64,000 nt of DNA. Source: MFD04716-140 sp963703125. Its GTDB lineage: Bacteria; Bacteroidota; Bacteroidia; Flavobacteriales; Flavobacteriaceae. The notes beneath the pieces are model-generated. The model made no database searches, was not told the DNA's origin, and saw nothing but the letters and a program-made list of their open reading frames with translations. Position numbers and translations under genes: made by a program. Of this stretch, positions 39,681 to 50,186 are shown piece after piece (the first letter of the stretch is position 1; the number at the start of each line of letters is the position of its first letter). The stretch is taken from NCBI GenBank assembly GCA_963703125.1, contig OY969790.1, positions 186,001-250,000 on the forward strand, written 5' to 3'.

Positions 39681-42600
39681 ATGGAAAAATGCTTCATTGA
39701 AAAAACACAAACCCAAGTAAGAAGTTTTTTGATGTCCGTTATGATTTTTATCTTTTGTGCGCCAATTTCGAGTGCGCATGGGAAGATTGACATTTCTAAC
39801 CCCGGGATTTTTCAATCTACCGTAACTGGAGTCATATCGGATGCCAATGGCATCCCATTGGCAGGTGCCAGCGTTGTGGTAAAAGGAACTTCAACGGGCA
39901 CAACGGCCGACTTTGATGGCAAGTACTCCATCAATGTGGCTACTAACGGGACTTTGATCTTTAGCTATGTCGGGTTTAAGGTTACCGAAACCCCTGTGGA
40001 TGGTAGGTCTACCATAAATGTATCCTTGAGCGAAGATACCGCCCTTCTTGATGAAGTCGTCGTGGTAGGTTACGGTACTCAGAAAAAGGGCGAAGTTACC
40101 GCTGCAATTGCTTCGGTAGCTGCCGAACAGATTGGTATCGTTCAAACTTCGAGCAGTATCGATGCGGTCAAGGGTATGATCTCCGGTGTTGATATTCAAG
40201 CTTCGGGCGGCAGGCCGGGCCAAACTTCCACGGTTCGTATACGGGGAAGACGCTCTATAACAGCTTCAAATGATCCTTTATATGTGGTTGATGGAATTCC
40301 GCTAATTGATGGCTCAGAGTCCATGTCGGACATAAATCCTCAGGATATTGCTGCCATGCAAATATTAAAGGATGCGGCGGCTACCGCAGTTTATGGGTCT
40401 AGAGGTGCAAATGGTGTAATTCTGGTCACTACAAATCGTGGTAGGGTCGGAAAGACCCAGGTTCGCTATAGCAGCCAAATCGGTTTAACTTCTGCAGCCA
40501 AATTGGTAGATATGATGAACGGTGAAGAGTACGCAGCTCTTAAAAGGGAGGCCAGGCGCTCTTCATGGGATGGTACCATACCTGGTGACAATGACGTGTT
40601 TTTCGATCCCGTGGAATTAGAATCGTTGGCCCAAGGGCGTTCAACAGATTGGCTCGATATGGTGGTGGGCAATGGATACCAGACCAACCACCAATTGGGT
40701 GTGAGCGGCGGATCTGAGAATACCACTTTTAATTCTTCCATTGGATACTTTAAAGAGCAAGGAATCATAAGTAATCAAGACTACGAAAGATTTACGGGCA
40801 GGATAAATATTGATCATCGCATAAACGATATTTTTAAAATAGGGGCCTCATTTATGATATCAAATTCTGTACAGAATTGGGGGTCAAATGCCACAATTGG
40901 CGAAGCCTTGGCAAACAACCCTCTGGGAGTTCCTTATGATGCGAATGGTGAATTATTGTTTTTACCTACCAATGATGGTATTAGAACGAATCCTCTAAAC
41001 GAATTGGTGGATGGGGCTTATATTGATGAAAGAAAATGGACCCGCATTTTTGCCCCTGTCTTTCTTGACATCGATATTACTGAAGGCCTACAGTGGAGAA
41101 CATTGTTTGGTCCAGATATCCGATTGGGCAGAAGAGGTCAGTTTAGGGGCAGTTTAACGAATGATAATCGTGGTGGCCCAGGTGATGCTTCAATAGAACA
41201 TTCTGATAATTTTGCCTATACGATCGAAAACCTTTTAACCTACGATAAGGCAATTACCGATAGCCAAAACTTAAAGGTAACCTTATTGCAAAGTACTCAG
41301 AGTTCTAAAACGGAGCTCTCACTTGCTTCTGTAACGGGAATTCCGTATGAATCCCAGTCCTTTTATAATTTGGGATCTGCGGATAATAGTCTAGCCGAGT
41401 CCAGATTGACGGAATGGACATTGAATTCATTTATGGGGCGCTTGAATTATGATATTGCCGGTAAATATCTCTTTCAAGCATCTCTTAGGGCTGATGGTTC
41501 CTCAAGATTGGCCGAGGGTAACAAATGGAATTATTTTCCTGGAGCTTCGGCAGGTTGGAGGATATCGGAAGAATCATTCTTGAAGGATACCTTTGTTTCT
41601 CAGTTAATGTTAAGAGGGTCGTATGGAGAAGTGGGCAACACTTCGGTAGCACCATATCAAACCGCAGGTAGGTTAGCACCTTCTGCTTATGCTTGGGGCG
41701 AATCCAACGCTTTGGGAAGAGCCCTTTCTGAAATACCCAACCCAGATTTAGGTTGGGAGGTTTCCAAAACCTTGGATGTAGGTCTTGATTTTGGATTGTT
41801 CAATGGTCGCGTGAGCGGCGCTGTTGATTGGTTCAAAACCAATACTGTGGACATCCTCTTAAACCGAAGTCTTCCATTCACCTCGGGTTATCAAAGTATT
41901 CTACAAAATATCGGTGCCACCCGAACCAAAGGGCTTGAATTTGCTATAAGTGCCAAAATTTTTGACAATCCCAATGCTTTTTCATGGAAAATGGATTTTA
42001 ACATAGCGGGTTATAAGGAAGAAATTGTTGAATTGGCCCTAAAGGATGAAAATGGCAACCCCATAGATGATATAGGCAACAACTGGTTTATTGGACAACC
42101 CATTAGAGTTTTCTACGATTATGAGAAAATTGGTATTTACCAATCAAATGAGGTGGCCTTGGCCAATTCTCAAGAGCAAAAAGTTCCAGGTGAGATTCGT
42201 CTCAACGATTTGGATGGCGACGGGCTCATTACCCCGGAAGACCGTAAGGTATTGGGTACTGATACCCCTGATTATTATGGTGGGTTGACCAATAAATTTT
42301 CCTACAAAGGTTTGGAATTGGGAGTTTTCTTTTATTTTCGACAGGGACAGACCGTGCAATCTGACTTTCACGGTGGTAATAACTCATTGTTTGCTCGATA
42401 CAATAATTTAGATGTAGACTATTGGACCATTGATAATCCTAGCAACGCAAATCCTAGACCTAACGAAAATCAGGAGAGCCCCAGAAATGGATCAACCTTG
42501 CGCTACTTTGACGGGAGTTTCATCAAATTGAGAAACGTTTCTTTGAGCTATAAACTACCAGATTCGTTCATTGACAAATTAGGGATGGAAGAATTAAAAC

Positions 42601-42743
42601 TTTCTATTGCCGGGCAGAATCTTTTGTTCATTACTGATTATGAGACTTTTGATCCTGAAGTTTCTGAAGACGAGGGTAATTTGGACAGTGGAGTTGTGCC
42701 AAGCAATAAAATGTATTCATTGACCTTGAGCGCTAGGTTTTAG
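39681..42743 (+). CDS. susC: SusC/RagA family TonB-linked outer-membrane transporter
   Basis: About 1020 residues from the ATG at 39681, the first start that gives a normal signal region; an in-frame GTG at 39615 adds 22 charged residues. The order is a CarboxypepD_reg-like domain (VTGVISDANGIPLAGASVVV), the SusC signature DEVVVVGYGTQKKGEV, a plug domain (about 130-240) with ILKDAAATAVYGSRGANGV, and a 22-strand barrel ending LTLSARF. It imports an oligosaccharide or glycoside across the outer membrane using TonB energy, with the SusD lipoprotein next to it as lid. Control by the LacI-type operators upstream is likely. Confidence 0.93.
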   Translation: MEKCFIEKTQTQVRSFLMSVMIFIFCAPISSAHGKIDISNPGIFQSTVTGVISDANGIPLAGASVVVKGTSTGTTADFDGKYSINVATNGTLIFSYVGFKVTETPVDGRSTINVSLSEDTALLDEVVVVGYGTQKKGEVTAAIASVAAEQIGIVQTSSSIDAVKGMISGVDIQASGGRPGQTSTVRIRGRRSITASNDPLYVVDGIPLIDGSESMSDINPQDIAAMQILKDAAATAVYGSRGANGVILVTTNRGRVGKTQVRYSSQIGLTSAAKLVDMMNGEEYAALKREARRSSWDGTIPGDNDVFFDPVELESLAQGRSTDWLDMVVGNGYQTNHQLGVSGGSENTTFNSSIGYFKEQGIISNQDYERFTGRINIDHRINDIFKIGASFMISNSVQNWGSNATIGEALANNPLGVPYDANGELLFLPTNDGIRTNPLNELVDGAYIDERKWTRIFAPVFLDIDITEGLQWRTLFGPDIRLGRRGQFRGSLTNDNRGGPGDASIEHSDNFAYTIENLLTYDKAITDSQNLKVTLLQSTQSSKTELSLASVTGIPYESQSFYNLGSADNSLAESRLTEWTLNSFMGRLNYDIAGKYLFQASLRADGSSRLAEGNKWNYFPGASAGWRISEESFLKDTFVSQLMLRGSYGEVGNTSVAPYQTAGRLAPSAYAWGESNALGRALSEIPNPDLGWEVSKTLDVGLDFGLFNGRVSGAVDWFKTNTVDILLNRSLPFTSGYQSILQNIGATRTKGLEFAISAKIFDNPNAFSWKMDFNIAGYKEEIVELALKDENGNPIDDIGNNWFIGQPIRVFYDYEKIGIYQSNEVALANSQEQKVPGEIRLNDLDGDGLITPEDRKVLGTDTPDYYGGLTNKFSYKGLELGVFFYFRQGQTVQSDFHGGNNSLFARYNNLDVDYWTIDNPSNANPRPNENQESPRNGSTLRYFDGSFIKLRNVSLSYKLPDSFIDKLGMEELKLSIAGQNLLFITDYETFDPEVSEDEGNLDSGVVPSNKMYSLTLSARF

Positions 42744-42781
42744 GGAGTTTAAAAATCAAATTAAAATAATAATTTAATATT

Positions 42782-44445
42782 ATGAGAAGAAAAATATACT
42801 GTATTTGGTTTTTGGCCTTGGGGCTTATGATCAATTCGTGCGATAAATCTCTAGAGGAAGAACTGGTAACCGACGTTTCGGCCGCTTCGTATTATACTAC
42901 GGAAAAAGGGCTACAAGATGCGGTCAATGCAACGTATTCATTTTTGAAGCCTTTTTATGGGCAGGAAATCGGATTTACAATGACCGTCTTTGGAACCGAT
43001 ACCTATAATAACGGGGCAGACGGTAGCCATAAATTTTTTAATTTCTATGACACAAGCTTAAACGCATCCGCGGCCTATGCCCGGGATGCTTGGACCGTTT
43101 GGTATCGAGGGATCAACCAAGCCAATGGAGTTATAAACCGTTCGGCCAACGTTGAAATGGATGAAGCTGAGAAGACCTCCCGTTTGGCTGAGGTTAGGTT
43201 TTTAAGGGCACTTTATTACTTTAATGTTGTGACAACATATGGTGACGCACATCTTAGTTTAGAAGAAACCGAAGGCATAGAAGTAGAGGCCAACAGAACT
43301 TCACAGGCGGAGATCTACAATCAGGCGATCATTCCTGATTTGGAATTTGCCATTGCTACTTTACCAAATTCCCAATCGGATTACGGTCGTGCCACAAAAG
43401 CGGCAGCGGAGTTTTTATTGGGTAAGGCTTTATTGACAAGAAGTTATACTTCTTTTGCTGAAGGAAGTGATGCTTCAAGGGCTGAAGCTTTATTCAGTAA
43501 TGTAATCAACAATTATGGTTTTGCCCTTTTGGATGATTTCGCCGATTTATGGGACATAAATAATCAGGAGAATAGTGAAATGGTCTTTGTCATTCCCAAT
43601 GCGAAGTCCCAAGTTGATAGTGGAATAGACACTTATGGACATAGAGGCCATTTATATTTCTTGCAAGAATACGATGTGCGCCGTGGTATGACCCGAGATA
43701 TAACCAACGGTAGGCCTTGGAAAAGATTTAGACCTACTAATTTTACTTTAGGTTTGTGGAATAGGGATATAGATACGCGTTATGATAAAACATTCAAACA
43801 TGTGTGGTATGCGAATAAAGAGGAGCCTGCAACAGAGGCAAACCCAGAAGCTGGTGAACCTGCGAGAGCGGCCCTGGCCATAGGTGATACCGCCATTTTT
43901 ATTCCTGAACCGGAAAAGATATTGATTGGCCCCAATCTAGACAAGACACCAAACCCTATATTACCGTTACAAACGATGAATATTCGGAGCGGTTGTTCCC
44001 TTCTATGAACAAATGGATCGATGCGACACGACCTGATCGTCAAAAGGAGCAGGGACAGCGAGATTTTATTCTGATGCGCCTGGCAGATGCCCATTTATTA
44101 CGTGCGGAGGCAAGATTACAACAAAATGATGCCGCAGGTGCCTCTGAGGACATCAATGTTATTCGGGTAAGGTCGGCAGTCCCAGGCCAAGAAGCCGCAA
44201 TGGAGATTACCGCCGGCGATGTTGATATCGATTTTATTTTGGATGAGCGTGCGCGCGAACTGCTTGGTGAAGGATGGCGATGGTGGGATTTGACCCGAAC
44301 CGGTAAATTGGTAGAACGCACAAGGTTGCATAACCCTTCTGCTGCACCCAATATTCAAGATTACCATGTATTAAGGCCCATCCCACAAGAACAAATAGAT
44401 AGAACTTTGGGAGGTTATCCCCAAAATCCAGGTTATCCACAATAG
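42782..44445 (+). pseudogene. susD: SusD/RagB family lipoprotein, one-base frameshift
   Basis: The gene opens with a lipoprotein signal (FLALGLMINSC) and SusD helical repeats (YTTEKGLQDAVNATYSFLKP, AEVRFLRALYYFNVVTTYGD). Near 43945-43956 the frame shifts: the 42782 frame ends at 44008 in nonspecific residues, while the frame one base back reads KPYITVTNDEYSERLFPSMN and continues with the family C-terminus (LLRAEARLQQND, DFILDERARELLGEGWRWWD) to 44445. One missing C in ACACC-AAACCC would explain it. If real, the lid for the transporter is lost; if an assembly error, the protein has about 553 residues. Confidence 0.85.
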
Positions 44446-44469
44446 TTTTTTTGAGTTAGTTTTTTACTT

Positions 44470-44500
44470 GGGGCCACTTTTAAAAGTGGTCCTCTTTTTT
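44470..44500 (+). terminator. terminator of the susCD operon
   Basis: GGGCCACTTTT at 44471-44481 pairs with AAAAGTGGTCC at 44482-44492 (closing loop formed by the T/A stretch), followed by TCTTTTTT. It lies 25 bp after the susD stop. Confidence 0.82.
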
Positions 44501-44540
44501 GTTTAAACACACTTTTCCCACAATAGATATTCAACCCAAC

Positions 44541-45578
44541 TTATTGGGAAGTGATGTTTTCCTTAACAATAATTTCAATCGGTATATCAATATTCAATGA
44601 GGAATCATCTTGTTTGGTCAAATATTGAAAAAGGCCTTTAATAGCACTATATCCCTGAAATTTAGGCTGTTGGTTGATGAGAAAATGTATTTCGTTATTT
44701 TCCAGATATTTTAGGTTTTGTTTGTTGAGGTCAAAACCAACTATATGCGTGTTAACAATACTGTATTGTCTCAGTATTTCCGGCAACAAATGTGCTTTTG
44801 AATTAGTTACGAATATACCTTTGGGATTTTCTGTTTTGAACCAATTTTCCATTTCAGCGGTAATCTCAAATTCATTACTTAAAGTGTAATTTATTGTGTG
44901 GATTTTTACATTCTCGCCTATGGATTTAAAAAAGGCCTTAAAACCATTTTCCCTTTGAATGTTATTTGCATGAATCCCTTTTTCATTGATAATATTCACA
45001 ACAAAATAATCGCCATGAGCACCAATAAGGCCGTGCAGCAACCTACCAGCCACCATCCCCGCCTTATGAGAATTTTGACATATGAAATATGATTTTTGAT
45101 TTAGTGAGATTTCGGTGTCCAAGAAAACAACTGGTATTTTCTTTTTTTTGGCATAATCCAACAAATCATTGCTCTCATTTTGAAAAAACGGTACCGTAAC
45201 CATGGCATCATAATTTTTTTGAATTATAATCTTGCTTTGATCTATAAAGGTGGTGGAATTTGAAAATTCGTAAAAATCAGCTGTTACCCCAAGTTCTTTA
45301 AGCTCATCCAAGGCCTGGGAAATGCCTTTTTTGGGAAGTTTCCAATAATTCCATTTGTGCTTGGTGACCGGAATTAAAATGGCGTAATTGATTTTTTTAA
45401 TTGAGGCAAGTTTTAATCTACTTGCGGTAGTATTGGGAATATAGCCAAACTCTTCAATGATTTTTAGAACTTTCCTTTCCGTATCTTTCGATACTCCCGG
45501 CCTTTTATGTAATACTCTATCCACAGTTCCGATGGAAACATTGGCCAGTTTCGCAATTTGCTTAATTCCCATACTCAT
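44541..45578 (-). CDS. LacI family transcriptional regulator
   Basis: A 345-residue regulator. The N-terminal helix-turn-helix is typical (IKQIAKLANVSIGTVDRVLH, hinge region GYIPNTTASRLKLA), and residues 65-340 form a periplasmic-binding-protein-like sensor domain. It is the last gene of the operon starting at 50118, so it would control its own synthesis. It is the only LacI protein in the window and the natural candidate for the palindromes at 6996, 39444/39464 and 50187. The effector is unknown; a sugar acid or a 3-keto sugar fits the neighbours. Confidence 0.92.
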   Translation of the reverse strand: MSMGIKQIAKLANVSIGTVDRVLHKRPGVSKDTERKVLKIIEEFGYIPNTTASRLKLASIKKINYAILIPVTKHKWNYWKLPKKGISQALDELKELGVTADFYEFSNSTTFIDQSKIIIQKNYDAMVTVPFFQNESNDLLDYAKKKKIPVVFLDTEISLNQKSYFICQNSHKAGMVAGRLLHGLIGAHGDYFVVNIINEKGIHANNIQRENGFKAFFKSIGENVKIHTINYTLSNEFEITAEMENWFKTENPKGIFVTNSKAHLLPEILRQYSIVNTHIVGFDLNKQNLKYLENNEIHFLINQQPKFQGYSAIKGLFQYLTKQDDSSLNIDIPIEIIVKENITSQ

Positions 45579-45653
45579 ATATCAAAAACGGAATTTATAA
45601 GCCCAAAAATACTCGAATTAAGTAGGTGAAAAAAATTCAAGCTATGTAATGCC

Positions 45654-46259
45654 TTATAGATCGGCCACCTTAATGTTTTTGAACTGAATGGTCATATCTT
45701 TTCCCGGATGTAACTGAAGTCCAATAGGACCCTTTAATTTTGCATTTTCATAGGTATAGTTCATAACCTCCATGCCATTAAGCCAAACTTTATAGGTATT
45801 CCCTATCGCCATTGCTTTTATCGTATTCCAATCATTGGGTTTTAGTAATTCTTTGACCCCTTGTGCCTCTATGGGGTATCCTTTTCCTGCAACATACGGA
45901 GACCCCGTCATATCCCGTCTTAGGGAACCAGAAATTCCTATTTGAATCTGGGCGTTTTCATCTTCCCCACCACGCATGAATATACCCGAATCAACCGTAC
46001 CAGTCCCAAATTTAAAATCCATTTCAATTACAAAATTGCTATACTCTTTTTTGGTCCATAAGATAGAGCCGATTTTGGCGGGATCACTTTTGGCCCACAA
46101 AGCTCCATCTTCAATGGTCCACCAAATATTTCCTTCTGGAATTTTCCACTTCTTCAAGTTTTTACCATCGAATAAGGTTTTCATTTTGGGTTCCGAACGT
46201 TGGCCATAAAAATTTCCCACAAATAAAATGACACACAATAAAGTGAGAGCTCGTTTCAT
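45654..46259 (-). CDS. DUF1080 family protein (3-keto-disaccharide hydrolase-like), single domain
   Basis: A 201-residue exported protein (signal peptide through NFYGQ) with one DUF1080 beta-sandwich: KMKTLFDGKNLKKWKIPEG, SGIFMRGGEDENAQIQI and LKGPIGLQLHPGKDMTIQFKN. The family includes 3-keto-glycoside hydrolases that cleave sugars first oxidised at C3 by Gfo/Idh enzymes, a chemistry matching the genes here. Catalytic residues are not well enough known to me to check. It follows the DUF6807 gene by 17 bp and precedes lacI by 75 bp. Confidence 0.85.
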   Translation of the reverse strand: MKRALTLLCVILFVGNFYGQRSEPKMKTLFDGKNLKKWKIPEGNIWWTIEDGALWAKSDPAKIGSILWTKKEYSNFVIEMDFKFGTGTVDSGIFMRGGEDENAQIQIGISGSLRRDMTGSPYVAGKGYPIEAQGVKELLKPNDWNTIKAMAIGNTYKVWLNGMEVMNYTYENAKLKGPIGLQLHPGKDMTIQFKNIKVADL

Positions 46260-46276
46260 AATTTGTCCTTAAAAAA

Positions 46277-47356
46277 TTAATCTTTGTTGAAATCTTTGAA
46301 TGACTGAGCGATTTCTTCCTTTGAAAGCTCGGAACCATCATGTATCAATATCCTATAGTTAAAGGTAACAGATTCGGATTTCTTCAAAGAGAAGTTCAAA
46401 GATTCCTTACCGTTGGAAAAAACTTCTTGCCCTAAAGGATTGGCAGCGAATAGACCATAACCTCTAGCATGCCAATAGGTAGGATAACCCACATTTTTAT
46501 TGTGATCTAGTATGGTTACCGAAACCGTATCACCCTCAATCAAACCTTGTAATCGAACCCATTTCCCACGAGTTCCCCAAACGTCATTACCTGTCAAGCT
46601 CTCGCTGCTTAAATAATCCCCAGTTACACCTTCATTGTTAAGTGACTCCACTGTCGTAACGTTGCCTTGGGCATCGGTAAACACACCTGGCTCATTAGAA
46701 GGCATTTCTAATTCCCTAGTTACCCTAAGGCCTAACATACCTTCTTTGTTGTCCTTGAAGGTAACATCTTCCAGTGCCTTCAGAGTCGTAGTTCGGTCAA
46801 TAAATCTAGTTGTTCCTTCCTCTCCAAACTTAAATAATGTTGTTTCCTCCAGTAAGTCACTATCTTCTGGTGATTGCCATAGTGCTTTCACGGTAAGTGT
46901 TGCGTCCCCATCGTTGGTCCCAACTATTTCTTTTGGAACTATTGTACCATACTTGCCTCTGTCCTTCTCTGCAATGACATAGGAATTATTCCAAAAATCG
47001 AGTCCGTTCACGTCTCCATAATTAAACCAAAGACCAGCATGATGTGGATGATCCACTCGCTCATTGGGTCTTGGACTATAAGGGAATCCCCTTGTAATCG
47101 TTTTACCGTTTTTTGTAATTATAGGATATAAAATGGGTTTCGGGGTCTTCCCGTCATACACGTAACTCGTGAAGAGTTGCCCCTCAATTCTCACATCTAC
47201 TTTTTTGTTGGAATCATCTCTTACAAAACTAACTTTGGCCGTCTTACTGTGTGACTCAGCTTCAGGAATAACGGTACTACTATCTTTCTTTCCATCTTTA
47301 CAAGAAAACAAAATTATAGAGAACAAATAGCAATAAAATAAGGCTCTTTTTAACAT
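46277..47356 (-). CDS. DUF6807 (PmoA-like) family lipoprotein
   Basis: A 359-residue protein with a lipoprotein signal (FSIILFSC, Cys about residue 19) and the DUF6807/PmoA domain: SYVYDGKTPKPILYPI, RVDHPHHAGLWFNYGDVNGL, and NPLGQEVFSNGKESLNF near the end. The HPHHAG cluster suggests a metal or sugar site. The family is common in sugar-degradation loci next to DUF1080 and Gfo/Idh genes; its activity is not established. Operon spacing is 17-18 bp on both sides. Confidence 0.82.
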   Translation of the reverse strand: MLKRALFYCYLFSIILFSCKDGKKDSSTVIPEAESHSKTAKVSFVRDDSNKKVDVRIEGQLFTSYVYDGKTPKPILYPIITKNGKTITRGFPYSPRPNERVDHPHHAGLWFNYGDVNGLDFWNNSYVIAEKDRGKYGTIVPKEIVGTNDGDATLTVKALWQSPEDSDLLEETTLFKFGEEGTTRFIDRTTTLKALEDVTFKDNKEGMLGLRVTRELEMPSNEPGVFTDAQGNVTTVESLNNEGVTGDYLSSESLTGNDVWGTRGKWVRLQGLIEGDTVSVTILDHNKNVGYPTYWHARGYGLFAANPLGQEVFSNGKESLNFSLKKSESVTFNYRILIHDGSELSKEEIAQSFKDFNKD

Positions 47357-47373
47357 AGGAATCTGAAATAACT

Positions 47374-48732
47374 TTAATACTGAAATATTTTTCCACCGGC
47401 CAATACTTCTTGAGATTTTTCGTCAAAAGTTGACTTTAACCCGGTCCTCAAAGCAGCGGTCGTCATTATATTGGCGATTGAATGGTTATAGCCCGCTTCA
47501 ACAGGGCCGTTGGTTATTTTTCTACTTCTTATACATTCCATCCAGTTTAACATGTGAAGCGAGGTCATATCATCTACTCCAGTATTTGCCGACGTAACCA
47601 CTTTGACTTCACTTTCGGAGAGATTGTAAGGTGCCAATAGGTTGGACTTCATTCCCATATCTTCCGCATGTCTTTGCATCAAGCCTCCATTATCGCTTAC
47701 TTTATTGGTATCTAAATTTAACTCTCCGCCGTTGGAATAATATATTTCCTTGGTTCCTCCCGCAGAATTTGTAAATCGTGAAGAATAGGTCACTTGAAAT
47801 CCTGAACCTAAATCTTCGGCAGGCCCATAGTCAAACACTGCGGACATAGTATCAAAATTTTTCCTACCATCCTTCCACAGATAAATACCACCATTGGCCG
47901 CAACACTTCGAGGATGGTTAAGTCCCGTAAACCAATGAACCGTATCTATTTGATGTGACATCCATTGACCAGGAATTCCGGAAGAATAGGGCCAGAACAA
48001 TCTATATTCTAAATACTTTCTTGGATCCCAAGCCTCGAACGGTCTGTTCATTAAATACCTTTTCCAATCAGTATCAGATTCTTTTATCTCGGATACCAAT
48101 TTCGGCAAACGCCACCTTCCTGGTTGGTTTACGTTCCAGGTCATTTCAACCATTACGATATCACCAAATTTTCCTGACTTGATGTAATCTGCTGCGGCAT
48201 GATAATTGGGACCGCTTCTTCTCTGTGATCCAATTTGAAATACTATTCCCGATTCTTTAACAGCCTTCATTGCAACCTTTGCATCTTCCATTGTTTCCGC
48301 AAAAGGTTTTTCACAGTACACATCTTTTTTGGAGTTTGCTGCTTCTGCTGTATGAAGGGCATGTTGAAAATCAGCAGTGGAAATTATAACTGCATCAATC
48401 TCGTTTTTGTCATACATTTCCTCATTGTTCCGCCATTGTTCAATCGAGTTTCCCGTCATGTCCTTAATAAAAGCTGTTGCCTCTGCCCTTCTTCGATTCC
48501 ATATGTCCGAAACTCCTACAATTTCAAAATTCTGACTTTTACTGTGCCCGTTAAATGCAGGTAGCAAAGCACCTTTGGCCCTATTAGAAAAACCAACAAT
48601 ACCCACTCTTACACGATCATTGGCCCCGATTATTTTGCGGTAACTTTTTGCATTTAACGCCGACGCACCAACCACAATACTTGTTGACGCCAATGCTGTT
48701 TTTTTGATAAAAGTCCTTCTAGTTTTATTCAT
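47374..48732 (-). CDS. Gfo/Idh/MocA family oxidoreductase, Tat-exported
   Basis: A 452-residue protein with a twin-arginine signal (KTRRTFIKKTALAS) and a Rossmann domain (VRVGIVGFSNRAKGALLPAF), the catalytic EKP motif in DVYCEKPFAET, and a C-terminal substrate domain with HQIDTVHWFTGLNHPRS. It probably oxidises a sugar hydroxyl in the periplasm to give the 3-keto product that the DUF1080 proteins could cleave. It is distinct from the two Gfo/Idh proteins at 4120-6893. Third from the operator in its operon order after the two-domain DUF1080 gene. Confidence 0.88.
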   Translation of the reverse strand: MNKTRRTFIKKTALASTSIVVGASALNAKSYRKIIGANDRVRVGIVGFSNRAKGALLPAFNGHSKSQNFEIVGVSDIWNRRRAEATAFIKDMTGNSIEQWRNNEEMYDKNEIDAVIISTADFQHALHTAEAANSKKDVYCEKPFAETMEDAKVAMKAVKESGIVFQIGSQRRSGPNYHAAADYIKSGKFGDIVMVEMTWNVNQPGRWRLPKLVSEIKESDTDWKRYLMNRPFEAWDPRKYLEYRLFWPYSSGIPGQWMSHQIDTVHWFTGLNHPRSVAANGGIYLWKDGRKNFDTMSAVFDYGPAEDLGSGFQVTYSSRFTNSAGGTKEIYYSNGGELNLDTNKVSDNGGLMQRHAEDMGMKSNLLAPYNLSESEVKVVTSANTGVDDMTSLHMLNWMECIRSRKITNGPVEAGYNHSIANIMTTAALRTGLKSTFDEKSQEVLAGGKIFQY

Positions 48733-48744
48733 GAATCTTCATTT

Positions 48745-50118
48745 TTAGAATTCGCGTATTTTTACGCTTTTAAAGGAAACATTGTCCCCGTGATCCTGCA
48801 GAAGGATCAGGCCTTCTGCATGCCGTCCGAAATTTTCCCATTTCTCGTACTTACTTTTTTCGACAAGTGCCCTGAACATTTGACTGAACCTGTCAAACTC
48901 AACCACTTTAACTTGATTCAACCAATGCTCTACGTGCCCATTCTTCGAAATTATTCGTGCGTTGTTCCATTGACCAACCCCCTTAAAGTTTTTACCTCTT
49001 GAACTATCCGTGTTTTCAGCTCGAATCAAATCATATAAAGAGCCAACAGTTCTATTCCCGTTTTTGCCTTCTTTTGCATCAGGGTGTTTATCATCATCCA
49101 ACACTTGGAACTCCAGACCTATGGCAGAGCCTTCACCTTTGTTAAGATTTGAATCAACATAATATTTTATTCCACTATTTGCGCCTTCTGTGATTTTAAA
49201 GTCCACACTAAGTTCAAAATCACTAAAAGCTTCCATGGTTACAATATCACCGCCATTATTAGATTCGGCACCACCGGAAGAAAGCACGGAAAGAACCCCA
49301 TCATTAATTTCCCAACCTTTATCCGGAAAGACATCTAGTTTTGCACCTCGCCAGCCATTGGTAGATTTTCCGTCCCACAACAAGCGCCAGCCCTTACGAA
49401 CTTCATTGGCGGTTAGCTGATTCTTCAAATAACTTATTTCTGGCACCTCGGAATCAACTTTTCTTCTCGAACGTTCCAAATCAGTCGTTTTTATTCTAAT
49501 ATTTCTCCATTTTACTATTTTTCCTTCCAATTCCTTTTCCCCAATACCATGCACTTGGAAGGCTATAAAACCCTCACTGGAGCTGTCATCGACCAAATTG
49601 GCACATTGAATGTTGTTGATCCATGTTCTAATGGTTGAACCCATTGCTTCTATTCTATATGTATTCCATTGACCGGGCACAAAAGCGTTTTGTCCCTTAG
49701 GATTGCGAGTAAGTGGATATAACCAGCCATTTCGAGCTTCATCATATATACCGCCTGCCCATTTTCTGGAACTTGTCTCTATTTCGCACTGATAACCATG
49801 GACCCTCCCGTTCATATAATCACTGGTGCTTAAACTTCTAAATTGAACACCTGAATTGAGCCCATTTTCAACAAATACATCAAACTCTAAAATGAAATCG
49901 CCGTAGTTTTTTTTTGTGGCCATAAAACTATTGGGTGTATCCATTCTTGAGATTCCAATAAGTTCTCCGTTATCAATTTTATACTTTGCAGTACCACCAA
50001 GTTGTTGAAAATTGGAAAGGTCTTTACCATTAAAAAGTATTTCCCAGTTCTCTTGCGCCTGGAGTGAATAGCCAAATAAGAGGAGCATGATAACTATGTA
50101 ATTGGTAAGTTTTTGCAT
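48745..50118 (-). CDS. two-domain DUF1080 protein (3-keto-disaccharide hydrolase-like)
   Basis: A 457-residue exported protein (signal through SLQAQ) with two DUF1080 domains, about residues 25-210 (WEILFNGKDLSNFQQLGG, SGVQFRSLSTSDYMNG) and 240-457 (GWRLLWDGKSTNGWRGAK, SGIKYYVDSNLNKGEG). It is the promoter-proximal gene of the operon that ends with lacI. Both domains keep the WxxLFNGKDL-type start and the SGx(Q/K)(F/Y) motif, so both may act. It most likely handles the same oxidised glycoside as its neighbours. Confidence 0.85.
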   Translation of the reverse strand: MQKLTNYIVIMLLLFGYSLQAQENWEILFNGKDLSNFQQLGGTAKYKIDNGELIGISRMDTPNSFMATKKNYGDFILEFDVFVENGLNSGVQFRSLSTSDYMNGRVHGYQCEIETSSRKWAGGIYDEARNGWLYPLTRNPKGQNAFVPGQWNTYRIEAMGSTIRTWINNIQCANLVDDSSSEGFIAFQVHGIGEKELEGKIVKWRNIRIKTTDLERSRRKVDSEVPEISYLKNQLTANEVRKGWRLLWDGKSTNGWRGAKLDVFPDKGWEINDGVLSVLSSGGAESNNGGDIVTMEAFSDFELSVDFKITEGANSGIKYYVDSNLNKGEGSAIGLEFQVLDDDKHPDAKEGKNGNRTVGSLYDLIRAENTDSSRGKNFKGVGQWNNARIISKNGHVEHWLNQVKVVEFDRFSQMFRALVEKSKYEKWENFGRHAEGLILLQDHGDNVSFKSVKIREF

Positions 50119-50186
50119 ATTGTAGCTATGTTTAGGTCTTTAATTTAATGACCATTTTGCGAGAAAAACAAGATGAATAAAAAGTT

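Noticed and set aside
43993..44445. An independent 150-codon gene after susD
   Set aside because: Its sequence is the standard SusD C-terminus and continues the 42782 frame after a one-base shift.
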